In this document: piece after piece, positions 8,703 through 16,556 of the stretch
Layout of the letters: every line of letters begins with the position of its first letter
How positions within the stretch are numbered: the first letter of the stretch is position 1
Assembly (NCBI RefSeq): GCF_049116215.1
Contig: NZ_JAGDZB010000007.1
Coordinates: 186,001-250,000, forward strand
Source of the DNA: Shimia sp049116215
Lineage (GTDB): Bacteria > Pseudomonadota > Alphaproteobacteria > Rhodobacterales > Rhodobacteraceae
Length of the DNA: 64,000 bases
Direction: 5' to 3'
Notes under the pieces: model-generated
The model's database searches: none
Seen by the model: the letters and a program-made list of their open reading frames with translations, nothing else
What the model was told of the DNA's origin: nothing
Program-made: the position numbers and the translations under genes

Positions 8703-9005
8703 ATGCGCTGTATCACCATCACCTATGATTATGACGGCGATGACATGGTGTGGGTCGCCACATGCGAGGCCTTCATCAACGCCGTGGGAAACGACCCCGC
8801 TGCACAAGGATTCTCTTATCAAGTTGCCGTGGCCGGCAATGGCGTAACACGCATTCATTGGGGGCGCTGGGACAGTGAGGCCACGTTAAAGCACGTTCAA
8901 AGCCAAGAATACTTCGCGACCTTTGCTGCAAAGGTGAAAGAATTTGCAGACGGCGCGCCGGATGCGGTGGTCGCGACACTGCGCGACCACACTGCCAATT
9001 GGTGA
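8703..9005 (+). CDS. Hypothetical protein, possibly a dimeric alpha/beta-barrel type
   Basis: A 100-residue soluble protein. AAGGAA lies about 7 bases before the ATG. The order beta strand (CITITYDYD), helix, strand (VAVAGNGVTRIHWGRW), then helix with SQEYFATFAAKV resembles small dimeric ferredoxin-like-fold proteins such as Dabb or ABM domains, but there is no decisive motif. Convergent with the membrane-protein gene at 9009, only 3 bases apart. Function unknown. Confidence 0.6.
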   Translation: MRCITITYDYDGDDMVWVATCEAFINAVGNDPAAQGFSYQVAVAGNGVTRIHWGRWDSEATLKHVQSQEYFATFAAKVKEFADGAPDAVVATLRDHTANW

Positions 9006-9008
9006 CGG

Positions 9009-9407
9009 TTAGGCGGTGACCTCGCGGCGTGCCGGTACTTTGTCCGAACGGATACCCATCGCCATAATGGCAGAGATCAGCCCAAAAATGATCCACTGCG
9101 GCATGACCGTGAGGTTGCCAAGCAATGTCATGCCGTAGCCTATGAAAAGTCCAACAAACCCAAGCTGCGTCGCAATCATGAGCCAGGCCATTGGAGCATT
9201 GGGATTGCGCGCAAGCCAAGCACAACCCGCGCCAAAGACCAACAACATCACGGTCACTGCGTGCCACACAACTGCTCCAACGGCGCGGACCGCAGGGTGC
9301 AACTCACTCTCTTGAATAGGCATATGGATCTCCGGCCCACCCAAAAACACATGCACGCCAGTTGTCAAAAACAACAACCCGGCGGCCGTCAGCATCCACT
9401 TGTTCAT
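9009..9407 (-). CDS. Four-TM membrane protein of unknown function, divergent from tetR
   Basis: A 132-residue inner membrane protein with four hydrophobic segments (about residues 3-22, 43-63, 72-92 and 97-115) and a conserved-looking first loop GGPEIHMPIQ. AGGAG sits 6 bases before the ATG at 9407. The gene is transcribed away from a TetR regulator, and the 86 bases between them contain two palindromic operators, so it is very likely the regulated target. No transport motif or catalytic residue can be named; the size and topology recall small DoxX-like or uncharacterised Roseobacter membrane proteins. Confidence 0.75.
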   Translation of the reverse strand: MNKWMLTAAGLLFLTTGVHVFLGGPEIHMPIQESELHPAVRAVGAVVWHAVTVMLLVFGAGCAWLARNPNAPMAWLMIATQLGFVGLFIGYGMTLLGNLTVMPQWIIFGLISAIMAMGIRSDKVPARREVTA

Positions 9408-9424
9408 CACATTCTCCTAAATCC

Positions 9425-9438
9425 ATACGCTATCGTAT
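9425..9438. promoter_or_regulatory. Palindromic operator 1 of the divergent TetR system
   Basis: ATACG-CTAT-CGTAT is a perfect inverted repeat; with the flanking CC and GG (9423-9440) the half-sites extend to 7 bases. It lies 18 bases from the start codon of the minus-strand membrane protein. The same half-site recurs 47 bases away at 9472-9485. Confidence 0.7.
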
Positions 9439-9471
9439 GGTCAGGCGTGACTCCTTTGCTTGCGAGAGTCA

Positions 9472-9485
9472 ATACGGTGCCGTAT
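9472..9485. promoter_or_regulatory. Palindromic operator 2 of the divergent TetR system
   Basis: ATACG-GTGC-CGTAT repeats the half-sites and 4-base spacing of the operator at 9425, ending 8 bases before the tetR start at 9494. Binding here would block tetR itself, the usual autorepression of this family. Confidence 0.7.
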
Positions 9486-9493
9486 GTTTAGGC

Positions 9494-10054
9494 ATGGCAA
9501 AACGACTTTCAAAAGACGACTGGATCAAGGCTGGTTTTCTGGCTTTGACGGAAGCTGGCCCCAAGGCCCTCAAAGCGGAACCACTGGCACGACGCCTAGG
9601 CACCACAAAGGGCTCGTTTTATTGGCATTTTGATGATGTCCCGGCCTTTCAAGCTGCCATGATGGAGACCTGGGAAACACGTGCTTATGCGGAGATTGTC
9701 ACCCTCTTGGACCAGCAAGGCACAGCCGTCCGGAAACTGCGGGAATTGGCACAAATTGCCGCAGCCGGTGCGCCGGAGGATTTTGGCGGGACTGCCGCGG
9801 AGCCTGCCCTTCGGGCCTGGGCGCGAGAAAATGCGAATGTTGCCGCAGCGGTGGCGCAGGTGGACGCCAAGCGAATGGCTTACGTGAAAGAGCTGTTTGA
9901 CGATATAGGTTTAACCAATCCAGAGTTGACGCGGGTGCTATATGCCGCCTTTGTGGGCATGGAAGAGCTTTCCTCGCATGATGGCATCACAAACGGGCCG
10001 GCGCTGGGAACACTCGTTGATTTGATTTTGGCATTACACGAGGCGGATAGATGA
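9494..10054 (+). CDS. TetR/AcrR family transcriptional regulator
   Basis: A 186-residue regulator with an N-terminal TetR helix-turn-helix (about residues 8-52: LARRLGTTKGSFYWHFDD is the recognition region) and a helical ligand-binding C-terminal half. The ATG at 9494 is used; the frame is open upstream to 9362 but that part reads through both operators and has no family likeness. The divergent membrane protein and two palindromic sites make autorepression and control of that gene likely. The stop overlaps the start of the META lipoprotein gene by 4 bases (ATGA), so the two are translationally coupled. Ligand unknown. Confidence 0.88.
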   Translation: MAKRLSKDDWIKAGFLALTEAGPKALKAEPLARRLGTTKGSFYWHFDDVPAFQAAMMETWETRAYAEIVTLLDQQGTAVRKLRELAQIAAAGAPEDFGGTAAEPALRAWARENANVAAAVAQVDAKRMAYVKELFDDIGLTNPELTRVLYAAFVGMEELSSHDGITNGPALGTLVDLILALHEADR

Positions 10055-10443
10055 GATTTGGTTTTGTTGCTGTAGCAACCGCATTGAGCATGGCGGCATG
10101 TGCCCCAACCGAAACAGTGACCCAATATGGTGGCACAGCCTACGATTGGAAGCTGGTCGAAATAGACGGAACCGCCGTGACCTACGACGCCCAACTTGCC
10201 TTTGCATCGGATGGGGGCGTGCATGGCGAGGGGCCGTGCAACGGATTTTCCGGCAAACAGAGCAAGCCGTACCCATGGGTCGACATTCAAATCGACTTTG
10301 TGGAGGAACTGTATTGTTCTGGTATCGACAGTGAAGAGGCGTACCTAGCAGCGCTAATGGAAATGACGCTGATCGAAGTGTCTGGTCCCAACATGGTCAT
10401 GAGCACTGACTCTGGGCGCCAAATGGTCTTCAAAGGGATCTAA
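10051..10443 (+). CDS. META domain (HslJ-like) lipoprotein
   Basis: A 130-residue exported protein. The N-terminus is a lipoprotein signal peptide with lipobox SMAAC (Cys 17), so it should be anchored to a membrane facing the periplasm. The body resembles a META/HslJ domain: W-KLVEIDG, a GxCNGFSG block and a late ALMEMTLIEV segment. HslJ-type proteins are linked to heat or drug tolerance, but the mechanism is not known. It is coupled to tetR by an ATGA overlap and its 3' end overlaps the convergent recO by 14 bases. Confidence 0.75.
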   Translation: MRFGFVAVATALSMAACAPTETVTQYGGTAYDWKLVEIDGTAVTYDAQLAFASDGGVHGEGPCNGFSGKQSKPYPWVDIQIDFVEELYCSGIDSEEAYLAALMEMTLIEVSGPNMVMSTDSGRQMVFKGI

Positions 10444-11161
10444 GTCGCCGCGCAAATAGGTCGACAAACCGCGCCCGCGCCTCTGGAAGCGGTTTAGATC
10501 CGAGGTCGGGAGCCAGCTTGTCCGACAGAAAATACCCTGTGGTGCGCAAAGCTTCGAGAACCTCTGCGTCAGGAGCCTCTCCTTCACCCCGCAAAATTGG
10601 CGGCAATGGCAGCAGGCGGTCCGCCCACTCCCCTGCCCCCTTGGCGGACACCGCGCGACCGGACTTGGGGGAGACATAGATGAGGTTCTCTGTGCTGCCG
10701 GTGACGGCACATTCCGTGAGATCAAGACCATAGCCAAGCTCTGTCAAAAGCGCCGTTTCCCATTTCAAATAGGCAAGTGGCCAAAGGTCGTTTTGCCCTA
10801 AGAGATCAAGCAGTTGGCTGCTATGGGCATAGAGATCTGGATGCGGTTCACGATCTGGCAAACAGAAAGCCAGCAAGGCTGTCACAGTATTGAGACCCGC
10901 AAGTGCAAACCTGTCAGATAGAGCTGCCGCACGCGACCGCATCGGCTCCACCGTGAAGCTGCCAATGTGATCTTCCAGGCGAGCACGCCAGGAAAGATCA
11001 AGCTGCCCCCCTGGTTGCAAAATGGGCGTCATCTTTCGACTCACACCGCCACGCACCACGCCCGCATGGCGACCGTGCTCCGCGGTAAACACCTCCAGTA
11101 TCACAGAGGTTTCGCCATGTTTTCGGGTGTTGAGCACAAAGCCCTGATCGCGCCAGTCCAT
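10430..11161 (-). CDS. recO: DNA repair protein RecO
   Basis: A 243-residue RecFOR-pathway mediator that anneals complementary strands and helps load RecA on SSB-coated DNA. The N-terminal OB fold starts with MDWRDQGFVLNTRKHGE, and the C-terminal helical domain has FEL-like and YLKWETALLTELGYGLDL blocks. The zinc-finger cysteines of some RecO proteins are mostly absent (a single Cys in LTECAV), as usual in alphaproteobacteria. AAGGAGG lies 4 bases before the ATG. It ends the rnc-era-DUF1491-recO minus-strand run, 59 bases after DUF1491. Confidence 0.9.
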   Translation of the reverse strand: MDWRDQGFVLNTRKHGETSVILEVFTAEHGRHAGVVRGGVSRKMTPILQPGGQLDLSWRARLEDHIGSFTVEPMRSRAAALSDRFALAGLNTVTALLAFCLPDREPHPDLYAHSSQLLDLLGQNDLWPLAYLKWETALLTELGYGLDLTECAVTGSTENLIYVSPKSGRAVSAKGAGEWADRLLPLPPILRGEGEAPDAEVLEALRTTGYFLSDKLAPDLGSKPLPEARARFVDLFARRLRSL

Positions 11162-11220
11162 GGGGCCTCCTTTGGACTCAGAAAACCCCTTAAGCGGCAG
11201 AAAGAAAAGTCAATTATGGT

Positions 11221-11550
11221 TCATTCAGACAGGCCGGGTTCGTCCAGAAGGTGTCGACCCTGGCCGTCCTCGACTTCAATCACCCAAGCATCCGTGTCAA
11301 AACTGCGTTGGCGCGCAAGGGTGGCATCCACATCCGCCTCATCACCTTCTACTAGAACAACCCATTTGCGCGCGCCGCTCATCAGATCAAAACTGCGTTG
11401 ATAAACAACAGCCTTGCCATCAAGCGTATTGAGTTTGACCAGCACCGCCCCGGCGGTGTCGTCACCGTGCGCTACGACAAAGGCGGGTATATCAGCCAGA
11501 CGCAAACGCGCCAAATAAGCGTGCACCCAAAACTCCGCTGTTAATCGCAT
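11221..11550 (-). CDS. DUF1491 family protein
   Basis: A 109-residue cytoplasmic protein matching the alphaproteobacterial DUF1491 family: RLTAEFWVHAYLARL at the start, HGDDTAGAVLVKLN in the middle and D-D-WVIEVEDGQGRHLLD at the end. Function unknown. The neighbourhood era-DUF1491-recO is common in this order of bacteria. The protein contains the five-residue string QRSFD twice, encoded by an exact 14-base DNA repeat. Confidence 0.85.
   Translation of the reverse strand: MRLTAEFWVHAYLARLRLADIPAFVVAHGDDTAGAVLVKLNTLDGKAVVYQRSFDLMSGARKWVVLVEGDEADVDATLARQRSFDTDAWVIEVEDGQGRHLLDEPGLSE
11297..11400. repeat. 14-base direct repeat inside DUF1491 gene
   Basis: TCAAAACTGCGTTG occurs exactly at 11297-11310 and 11387-11400, 90 bases (30 codons) apart and in the same reading frame, encoding QRSFD each time. 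Confidence 0.8.
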
Positions 11551-11622
11551 GACAACTTATTAAACCCATGGTAGTAGTCCGCACCCGTCTTGCGGGTAAT
11601 TGGTATGCAAGGACTTGTTAAA

Positions 11623-11811
11623 ATGCGCCCGGAACTCAGAATTCCATGGACGGTACGGCTCATGTTTTTGGCCGCCCTGGTACTTATTGGGCTTGAAGCC
11701 GGAGGTGTGATTCCCTCCGACAAGATGCCCGTCATCCACATTGCCATTGCGCTATTTGCTGTCGCAGCCGTGATCTGGGGGCTGCTCGCCGTCATGCGTT
11801 TCCGTCGCTGA
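11623..11811 (+). CDS. Small two-TM membrane protein
   Basis: A 62-residue protein with two hydrophobic helices (about residues 9-28 and 35-57) and a basic C-terminus (RFRR), consistent with a small inner membrane protein with both ends in the cytoplasm. AAGGA lies 9 bases before the ATG at 11623. It is read on the opposite strand from its neighbours and its end overlaps the 3' end of era by 20 bases. No known function; plausible because of its hydrophobic pattern and good ribosome-binding site. Confidence 0.6.
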   Translation: MRPELRIPWTVRLMFLAALVLIGLEAGGVIPSDKMPVIHIAIALFAVAAVIWGLLAVMRFRR

Positions 11812-12700
11812 AGTCGAGACCCATTTCCGAATAGCGCTCTTTTTCCTCGAGCCAGTTCGGACGGACTTTCACCTGTAGGAACAGGTGGATACGGCGCCCC
11901 ATAAATTCTTCGAGCTCTTCGCGTGCAGCTTTTGAAACCGCTTTGATGGTCTCACCTTTGTTGCCAAGCACGATGCCTTTGTGGCCATCTCGCATAACGT
12001 AGATCATCTGATCCACACGGGCGGAGCCGTCTTTGCGTTCGTCCCAGCTCTCGGTCTCCACGGTCATCTGGTAAGGCAGTTCCTGATGCAGGCGCAGGGT
12101 CAGCTTTTCACGGGTGATTTCGGCCGCAATCATGCGCATCGGCAGGTCGGCAATTTGATCTTCCGGGTAGAGCCACGGGCCTTCGGGCAGCTCTTGCGCC
12201 AGCCATTTGCGCAGGTCAGAACAGCCAAAACCCTTTTCCGCTGAGATCATAAATGTCTCAATGAACGGAAAGCGTTCGTTCAAATCTTTGGTCAGCGCCA
12301 GCAGCACATCCGATTTCACGCGGTCGATTTTGTTGATCGCCAGCGCCACCCGACGGCCTTCGCCAAACTCTTGCAGGCGCTCCAGAATGGCTTCGACACC
12401 TTTGGTCACGCCACGGTGGGCCTCGACCATCATCACAATCACGTCGGCATCCGCCGCACCACCCCAAGCCGCAGCGACCATGGCGCGGTCCAAACGACGA
12501 CGCGGCGCAAACAGGCCAGGTGTGTCCACAAACACCAGCTGGCTGTCGCCTTCGATGGCCACGCCGCGAATGCGGGCACGGGTGGTTTGCACCTTGTGTG
12601 TCACAATCGAGACCTTCGCCCCCACCATTTGGTTGGTGAGCGTGGATTTGCCCGCGTTGGGCTCTCCGATCAGGGCAACGAATCCGGCGCGTGTGGTCAT
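11792..12700 (-). CDS. era: GTPase Era
   Basis: A 302-residue essential GTPase that binds the 3' end of 16S rRNA and helps mature the 30S subunit. GTPase motifs are in order: GEPNAGKST (G1, residues 11-19), DTPG (G3), NKID (G4) and SAEKG (G5), followed by a C-terminal KH domain with GHKGIVLGNKGETIK. AAAGG precedes the ATG by 7 bases. A 127-base gap separates it from the gene upstream; rnc and lepB are further upstream in the usual order. Confidence 0.96.
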   Translation of the reverse strand: MTTRAGFVALIGEPNAGKSTLTNQMVGAKVSIVTHKVQTTRARIRGVAIEGDSQLVFVDTPGLFAPRRRLDRAMVAAAWGGAADADVIVMMVEAHRGVTKGVEAILERLQEFGEGRRVALAINKIDRVKSDVLLALTKDLNERFPFIETFMISAEKGFGCSDLRKWLAQELPEGPWLYPEDQIADLPMRMIAAEITREKLTLRLHQELPYQMTVETESWDERKDGSARVDQMIYVMRDGHKGIVLGNKGETIKAVSKAAREELEEFMGRRIHLFLQVKVRPNWLEEKERYSEMGLDFSDGNA

Positions 12701-12827
12701 GTGAATGCCTTTGTGAGTCAGCTTGGGCTGGTTAAAGGGCGTCTGTAGCGGAAAATATGCGCAGGGGCTAGAGGGAGGTTTGCAACGGAGATATGCACCA
12801 GAGTGCCTTCACAAGTGCACAGCAGCA

Positions 12828-13139
12828 CTACTCACGCCAAAGGTCATCTGCTTCTGCTATGGCACGCGCCACTCCCCAACAAGATGCAGTGTCCAAGTCA
12901 GCGGGATCCAATCCCATCATGCTCCGCTCAGCAGAATCGAGATACTTCTCAACGTCCTCGACAGGTTTGCCATTTCTCAGCATACCTGCCGCACACTTTA
13001 GATACGTGTCATACTCATCCGCAATGCGCGCCATGGTCTCTGGATTGTCTTTGTCAAAGAGACCAATTGGGTCCCACAAACGCCAGCCAATTTCGCGAAG
13101 AACATCTAAACGGGGCTTCGGATGGCCGCGCCCACTCAT
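12828..13139 (-). CDS. Small hypothetical protein inserted between rnc and era
   Basis: A 103-residue soluble, acidic, mainly helical protein with no recognised domain. It starts with ATGA overlapping the rnc stop, so it is translationally coupled to rnc. The sequence includes a WRLWDPIGLFD block followed by DEYDTYLKCAAGML, which resembles small acyl-carrier or contact-dependent immunity-type proteins of the form that begin with 'DPIG' loops, but I cannot assign it. In most relatives rnc is followed directly by era, so this looks like an added gene. Confidence 0.65.
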   Translation of the reverse strand: MSGRGHPKPRLDVLREIGWRLWDPIGLFDKDNPETMARIADEYDTYLKCAAGMLRNGKPVEDVEKYLDSAERSMMGLDPADLDTASCWGVARAIAEADDLWRE

Positions 13140-13831
13140 TTCTTGGAAAGTTGATCCAAAAGAGCCTTGGCGGCGACTTGCTCCGCTTTGCGCTTGGAAT
13201 TGTCTGTGGCTTCGGCACTGGCCCCGTTTTCAAGCTTTGCGGCAATGGTGAACACCGGCGCGTGGTCGGGGCCGGAGCGCTTTACCAACTCATATTTGGG
13301 CGGCGGCAATTTGCGCGCCTGCGCCCATTCCTGCAGTGAGGTTTTGGGGTCGCGGGCGTCGGCCTCTACGGTTTTCACGCGATTGCCCCACAACCGCAGG
13401 ATCAACGCTTTGGCCACGTCAAAACCAGCGTCACGGTACACGGCGGCCAGAACGGCCTCCATGGCATCGCCCAACAGAGCCTCCTTGCGGCGGCCTCCGG
13501 ACATCATCTCGGACCGGCCGAGTTTTAGCGCAGCGCCAAGATCAATCTCCCGCGCCACATCGGCACAGGCCTCTTTGCGCACCAAAGCGTTAAACCGTGG
13601 CGCCAGCGTGCCTTCAGCTGCGGATTTGTCGTGCTCCAAAAGGGCTTCGGACATCACCAAGCCAAGTACTCGGTCGCCAAGGAACTCAAGACGTTGGTTG
13701 TCTTCGCGTGTGGGGGACGACATCGAAGAATGTGTGACCGCGCGCACCAGCAGATCGGGGCGGGAAAACTTGTGCCCCAACCGCGCTTCAAGCGCTTTTA
13801 GATCGGCTGAGAGTTTCACGGGCTGCTTCAC
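13136..13831 (-). CDS. rnc: Ribonuclease III
   Basis: A 231-residue double-strand-specific endoribonuclease that processes rRNA precursors and some mRNAs. The RNase III signature NQRLEFLGDRVLGL lies near residues 40-53, with a second catalytic acidic cluster around ALLGDAMEAVLAAVY, and a C-terminal double-stranded RNA-binding domain (DPKTSLQEWAQ... AKALLDQL). The start is a GTG whose last bases overlap the lepB stop (GTGA), so it is coupled to lepB. Confidence 0.95.
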   Translation of the reverse strand: MKQPVKLSADLKALEARLGHKFSRPDLLVRAVTHSSMSSPTREDNQRLEFLGDRVLGLVMSEALLEHDKSAAEGTLAPRFNALVRKEACADVAREIDLGAALKLGRSEMMSGGRRKEALLGDAMEAVLAAVYRDAGFDVAKALILRLWGNRVKTVEADARDPKTSLQEWAQARKLPPPKYELVKRSGPDHAPVFTIAAKLENGASAEATDNSKRKAEQVAAKALLDQLSKK

Positions 13832-14667
13832 TCCACGCCTTTGAAGAACCGATCACTGCGCCAGGTCCAGAAGGCAAACATCGAGCGACCAGCAGAGGAG
13901 AACATGATGCGGTCGGCGCGGCCAATCAGGTTCTCGTAAGGCACAAAACCCACCCCACGCACGTCCTGTGGCACGCGACTGTCGGTGGAGTTGTCGCGGT
14001 TGTCCCCCATGAAGAAGTAATGACCTTCGGGCACAACGAAGACATTGGTGTGATCCGACTGCTGATCCTGGATATTCAGGGTACTGTAGCTCACCCCGTT
14101 CGGCAGGGTTTCGATGATACGAGATTTGGCACACACGCCACCATCGCCCACCGTGCCATTTTCACAGCGGGGTCGGTGACCTTGAGGCCCCTGCGGACCA
14201 AAGGTTTCACGGAAAACACCACCATCTTCACGTTTCACCGGCACGCCATTGAGGTGTACGACGCCGTTTTTGACTTGCACTTTGTCACCGGGCAAACCGA
14301 TCAACCGCTTGATAAAGTCATAGCCGGACACCGGATGGCGGAACACCACAACATCGCCACGCTCTGGTTCGCCGCCCAAAAAGCGCTCGTTGCTGCCTTT
14401 GCCCATCCACCCGCAGAGGTCTTTGGCATCGACTTCCAAACCGATGGCAGGGATACGCACCGACGGGCAGGAGGAATACGAATAGCCGTAAGTCATCTTG
14501 TTCACGAACAGGAAATCGCCAATCAGGAGCGTGTCTTTCATGGAACCTGACGGAATCCAGAACGGTTGAAAGAACAAGGTGCGGAACACACCGGCGATCA
14601 AGAGCGCCCAGAAGATCGTTTTGATGGTCTCGACGATGCCGCTGTCGCTTTTGGCTTTTTCCGCCAT
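13828..14667 (-). CDS. lepB: Signal peptidase I
   Basis: A 279-residue inner membrane protease that removes signal peptides from exported proteins. One N-terminal hydrophobic segment (about residues 11-33) anchors it; the catalytic serine is in IPSGSMKDTL and the catalytic lysine in FIKRLIGLPGD; the later GDNRDNSTDSR box is also present. The ATG at 14667 has a GGAG about 10 bases upstream; an in-frame ATG at 14697 has none. A Cys-containing insertion with paired cysteines (SSCPSV...DLCGW, RPRCENG...GVCAK) is typical of alphaproteobacterial forms. It leads into rnc. Confidence 0.95.
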   Translation of the reverse strand: MAEKAKSDSGIVETIKTIFWALLIAGVFRTLFFQPFWIPSGSMKDTLLIGDFLFVNKMTYGYSYSSCPSVRIPAIGLEVDAKDLCGWMGKGSNERFLGGEPERGDVVVFRHPVSGYDFIKRLIGLPGDKVQVKNGVVHLNGVPVKREDGGVFRETFGPQGPQGHRPRCENGTVGDGGVCAKSRIIETLPNGVSYSTLNIQDQQSDHTNVFVVPEGHYFFMGDNRDNSTDSRVPQDVRGVGFVPYENLIGRADRIMFSSAGRSMFAFWTWRSDRFFKGVE

Positions 14668-14736
14668 AGGGTCTGTCTCCGCTCGATTTACAGCCATTTT
14701 TGGTCTGAGATTACATGCGGGCGCGGGCGCTTACTG

Positions 14737-15159
14737 TCAACCCGACGGGGCCGACTCTTCTGTGATTGGCCGGGCTTCGATCACGACAAAGGCCTGCGCC
14801 CAGGGGTGATCATCTGTGAGGGTGACATGAATGATGGCCTCATGCCCCGGTGGGGTCATCTTTTCCAAGCGTTCCTTGGCCCACCCTGTGACCTCCATCA
14901 CCGGCTGACCGCTGCGCAGATTGGACACAGCCATGTCTTTCCAACTGATGCCCATGGCAAGACCCGTACCAAGTGCCTTGGAACAGGCTTCTTTGGCAGC
15001 CCAACGTTTGGCGTAGGTACCGACGGTGTCGCGGCGGCGTTCGGCTTTGGCTTGTTCTATTTCGGTGAAAACGCGATTTTTAAACCGGTCACCAAAGCGG
15101 TCAATGGTTCCTGAGATGCGGTCGATGTTGGCGAGATCTGAGCCAATGCCGAGGATCAT
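14737..15159 (-). CDS. acpS: Holo-[acyl-carrier-protein] synthase
   Basis: A 140-residue transferase that moves 4'-phosphopantetheine from CoA to apo-ACP. The GIGSDLANIDRI start carries the Mg2+-binding aspartate and the WAAKEACSKALGTG motif carries the second metal ligand. It overlaps the upstream Dabb gene by 4 bases and lies 69 bases before lepB, in the pdxJ-acpS-lepB order seen across proteobacteria. Confidence 0.95.
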   Translation of the reverse strand: MILGIGSDLANIDRISGTIDRFGDRFKNRVFTEIEQAKAERRRDTVGTYAKRWAAKEACSKALGTGLAMGISWKDMAVSNLRSGQPVMEVTGWAKERLEKMTPPGHEAIIHVTLTDDHPWAQAFVVIEARPITEESAPSG

Positions 15160-15467
15160 GGCATGACCTCTATGTCGAAGACCATAATGCCCTCAGCGCC
15201 GCCGTTACACAGGCTGACCAGCGTGGCGCCCAACTGTTTGTGGCGTGGGTGTTCGGCGTAGGTGTTTAACGCGGCCTCGTTTTCAACATCAAACATGAAA
15301 CCAAAAGGATGGTTGGGGGACTTGCGTTCAAAATCCCGGTTTATGCCTGCAACAAATCCGCTACATCCCTGCAATGTGTCCACAAGCTCCGCGAGCCCAT
15401 CGAGTACTGGGGACAGTTTCTCTTGCGTATCGTCTTGCAGATTAAGCATTACGCAGTGGCGGATCAT
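15156..15467 (-). CDS. Dabb family stress-responsive alpha/beta barrel protein
   Basis: A 103-residue protein with the Dabb pattern: MIRHCVMLNLQDDTQEK at the start, a central FERKSPNHPFGFMFDVENEAAL block and HPRHKQLG near the end. These proteins dimerise into a ferredoxin-like barrel; some are enzymes, most are unassigned. Overlaps of 4 bases with both the LysE gene upstream and acpS downstream point to one translationally coupled run. Confidence 0.85.
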   Translation of the reverse strand: MIRHCVMLNLQDDTQEKLSPVLDGLAELVDTLQGCSGFVAGINRDFERKSPNHPFGFMFDVENEAALNTYAEHPRHKQLGATLVSLCNGGAEGIMVFDIEVMP

Positions 15468-16090
15468 TGTAGTCTCGCGGTCAGGATTTTGTAGCCAGCA
15501 AAGCCGAAAAAGCCGGCAAAGGCGAGATCAAAAGCGCGGCTGGCGCGGCGGTATCCGCGCACGATGGTAGGCGACGAAAACAGAAAGGCGTAGCCGATGA
15601 AGATCAGGATAGAGCCTGCAAACAGGGCTGCGAAATAGGCAAACAACGTCGCCGGGGTGGCATCCGTTGGAGCAACAATGGCGTAGATTGACGCCCAACT
15701 GAGGATCGCCTTGGGGTTGGTGATGTGCACCGCTGCGCCTTTGGCAAAAAGACTGCGGAAGCTGCCTTTAAAGGGCGTGCCAGCCGCGGCATTTGTGTCT
15801 TTGGCAACCGCGCGCTTGAGGGCTTTAAGGGCCAGCCAGCCGAGATAGGCCGCGCCCGCGTAACGCAGAAGTTCAAACACCCAGACGTTGGCAAGCATGA
15901 CGGCGGACAGGCCAAGCGCCGCAGCAATGCCCCAGCTGGCAGAGCCCGTCAGTATACCCAAAGCAAAAGCCAAGGCAGGGCGGCGGCCTTCGGACATAGC
16001 GGTGCCAGCGATGCCCATGGTGGCGGGACCGGGGGAGCCGCCGGCCATAAGCCAGGCAATCCATATGGCGACGAACTCTGGCGTGATCAT
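15464..16090 (-). CDS. LysE family amino-acid exporter
   Basis: A 208-residue inner membrane protein with about six hydrophobic segments. The N-terminal block MITPEFVAIWIAWLMAGGSPGPATM holds the PGP signature of the LysE/RhtB superfamily, and NPKAILSW is the family's middle motif. Substrate unknown. The ATG at 16090 overlaps the stop of the upstream membrane-protein gene (ATGA); the longer frame to 16204 lies inside that gene and is not used. Confidence 0.88.
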   Translation of the reverse strand: MITPEFVAIWIAWLMAGGSPGPATMGIAGTAMSEGRRPALAFALGILTGSASWGIAAALGLSAVMLANVWVFELLRYAGAAYLGWLALKALKRAVAKDTNAAAGTPFKGSFRSLFAKGAAVHITNPKAILSWASIYAIVAPTDATPATLFAYFAALFAGSILIFIGYAFLFSSPTIVRGYRRASRAFDLAFAGFFGFAGYKILTARLQ

Positions 16091-16539
16091 GGTTTTGCAC
16101 GGAGTTTTGCGGCGACTTTGATGCCGTTGCGCACGCCCATGCCAAGGAAAACGCGGTTTGTCAGGTAAACCAGCCCCACCATACCCACAAAGATCATCAT
16201 CCAAACGGGGGCGCTAAGCATCGAAAGTACCGAGAACACGTCATACCCCAAGGCGGTCATCACGCCAATCGACACGCCGGCAAAGACCAGTTGAATGGCC
16301 GTCGCAACCATGGTGAGCGGCCAAGCCAATCGCCAAGCGGCCCCTTTGGGCAGCGCGGCTTCAGTGTTACGGCCGTGGCGCATACCCAGATCCTGCGCTG
16401 CGGTGATGGCAGGCAGCCAAACACTCATGCCAGCGGGCAGGTCGGTACTTGTCCATTGCGCCAACGCCAAATCAACCGCAATAACGCCCAACATGATGGC
16501 ACCATAGAAGTAGGCGTAGCGGCGTAGGTTCAGTTCCAT
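16087..16539 (-). CDS. Four-TM membrane protein, ABZJ_00895-like
   Basis: A 150-residue inner membrane protein: hydrophobic segments at about residues 10-28, 38-50 (weak), 72-98 and 105-128, with a soluble RHGRNTEAALPKG loop. The order of an initial LRRYAYFYGAI helix, a short SVWLPAITAAQ helix and a GRxxE loop recalls the ABZJ_00895 family of small membrane proteins; the match is from memory and tentative. It is sandwiched between pdxJ and a LysE exporter, coupled to the latter by a 4-base overlap. Function unknown. Confidence 0.65.
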   Translation of the reverse strand: MELNLRRYAYFYGAIMLGVIAVDLALAQWTSTDLPAGMSVWLPAITAAQDLGMRHGRNTEAALPKGAAWRLAWPLTMVATAIQLVFAGVSIGVMTALGYDVFSVLSMLSAPVWMMIFVGMVGLVYLTNRVFLGMGVRNGIKVAAKLRAKP

Positions 16540-16556
16540 GGGAATCCTCTCAGAGG

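Noticed and set aside
9362..9493. N-terminal extension of the tetR frame
   Set aside because: It covers both palindromic operators and lacks TetR features.
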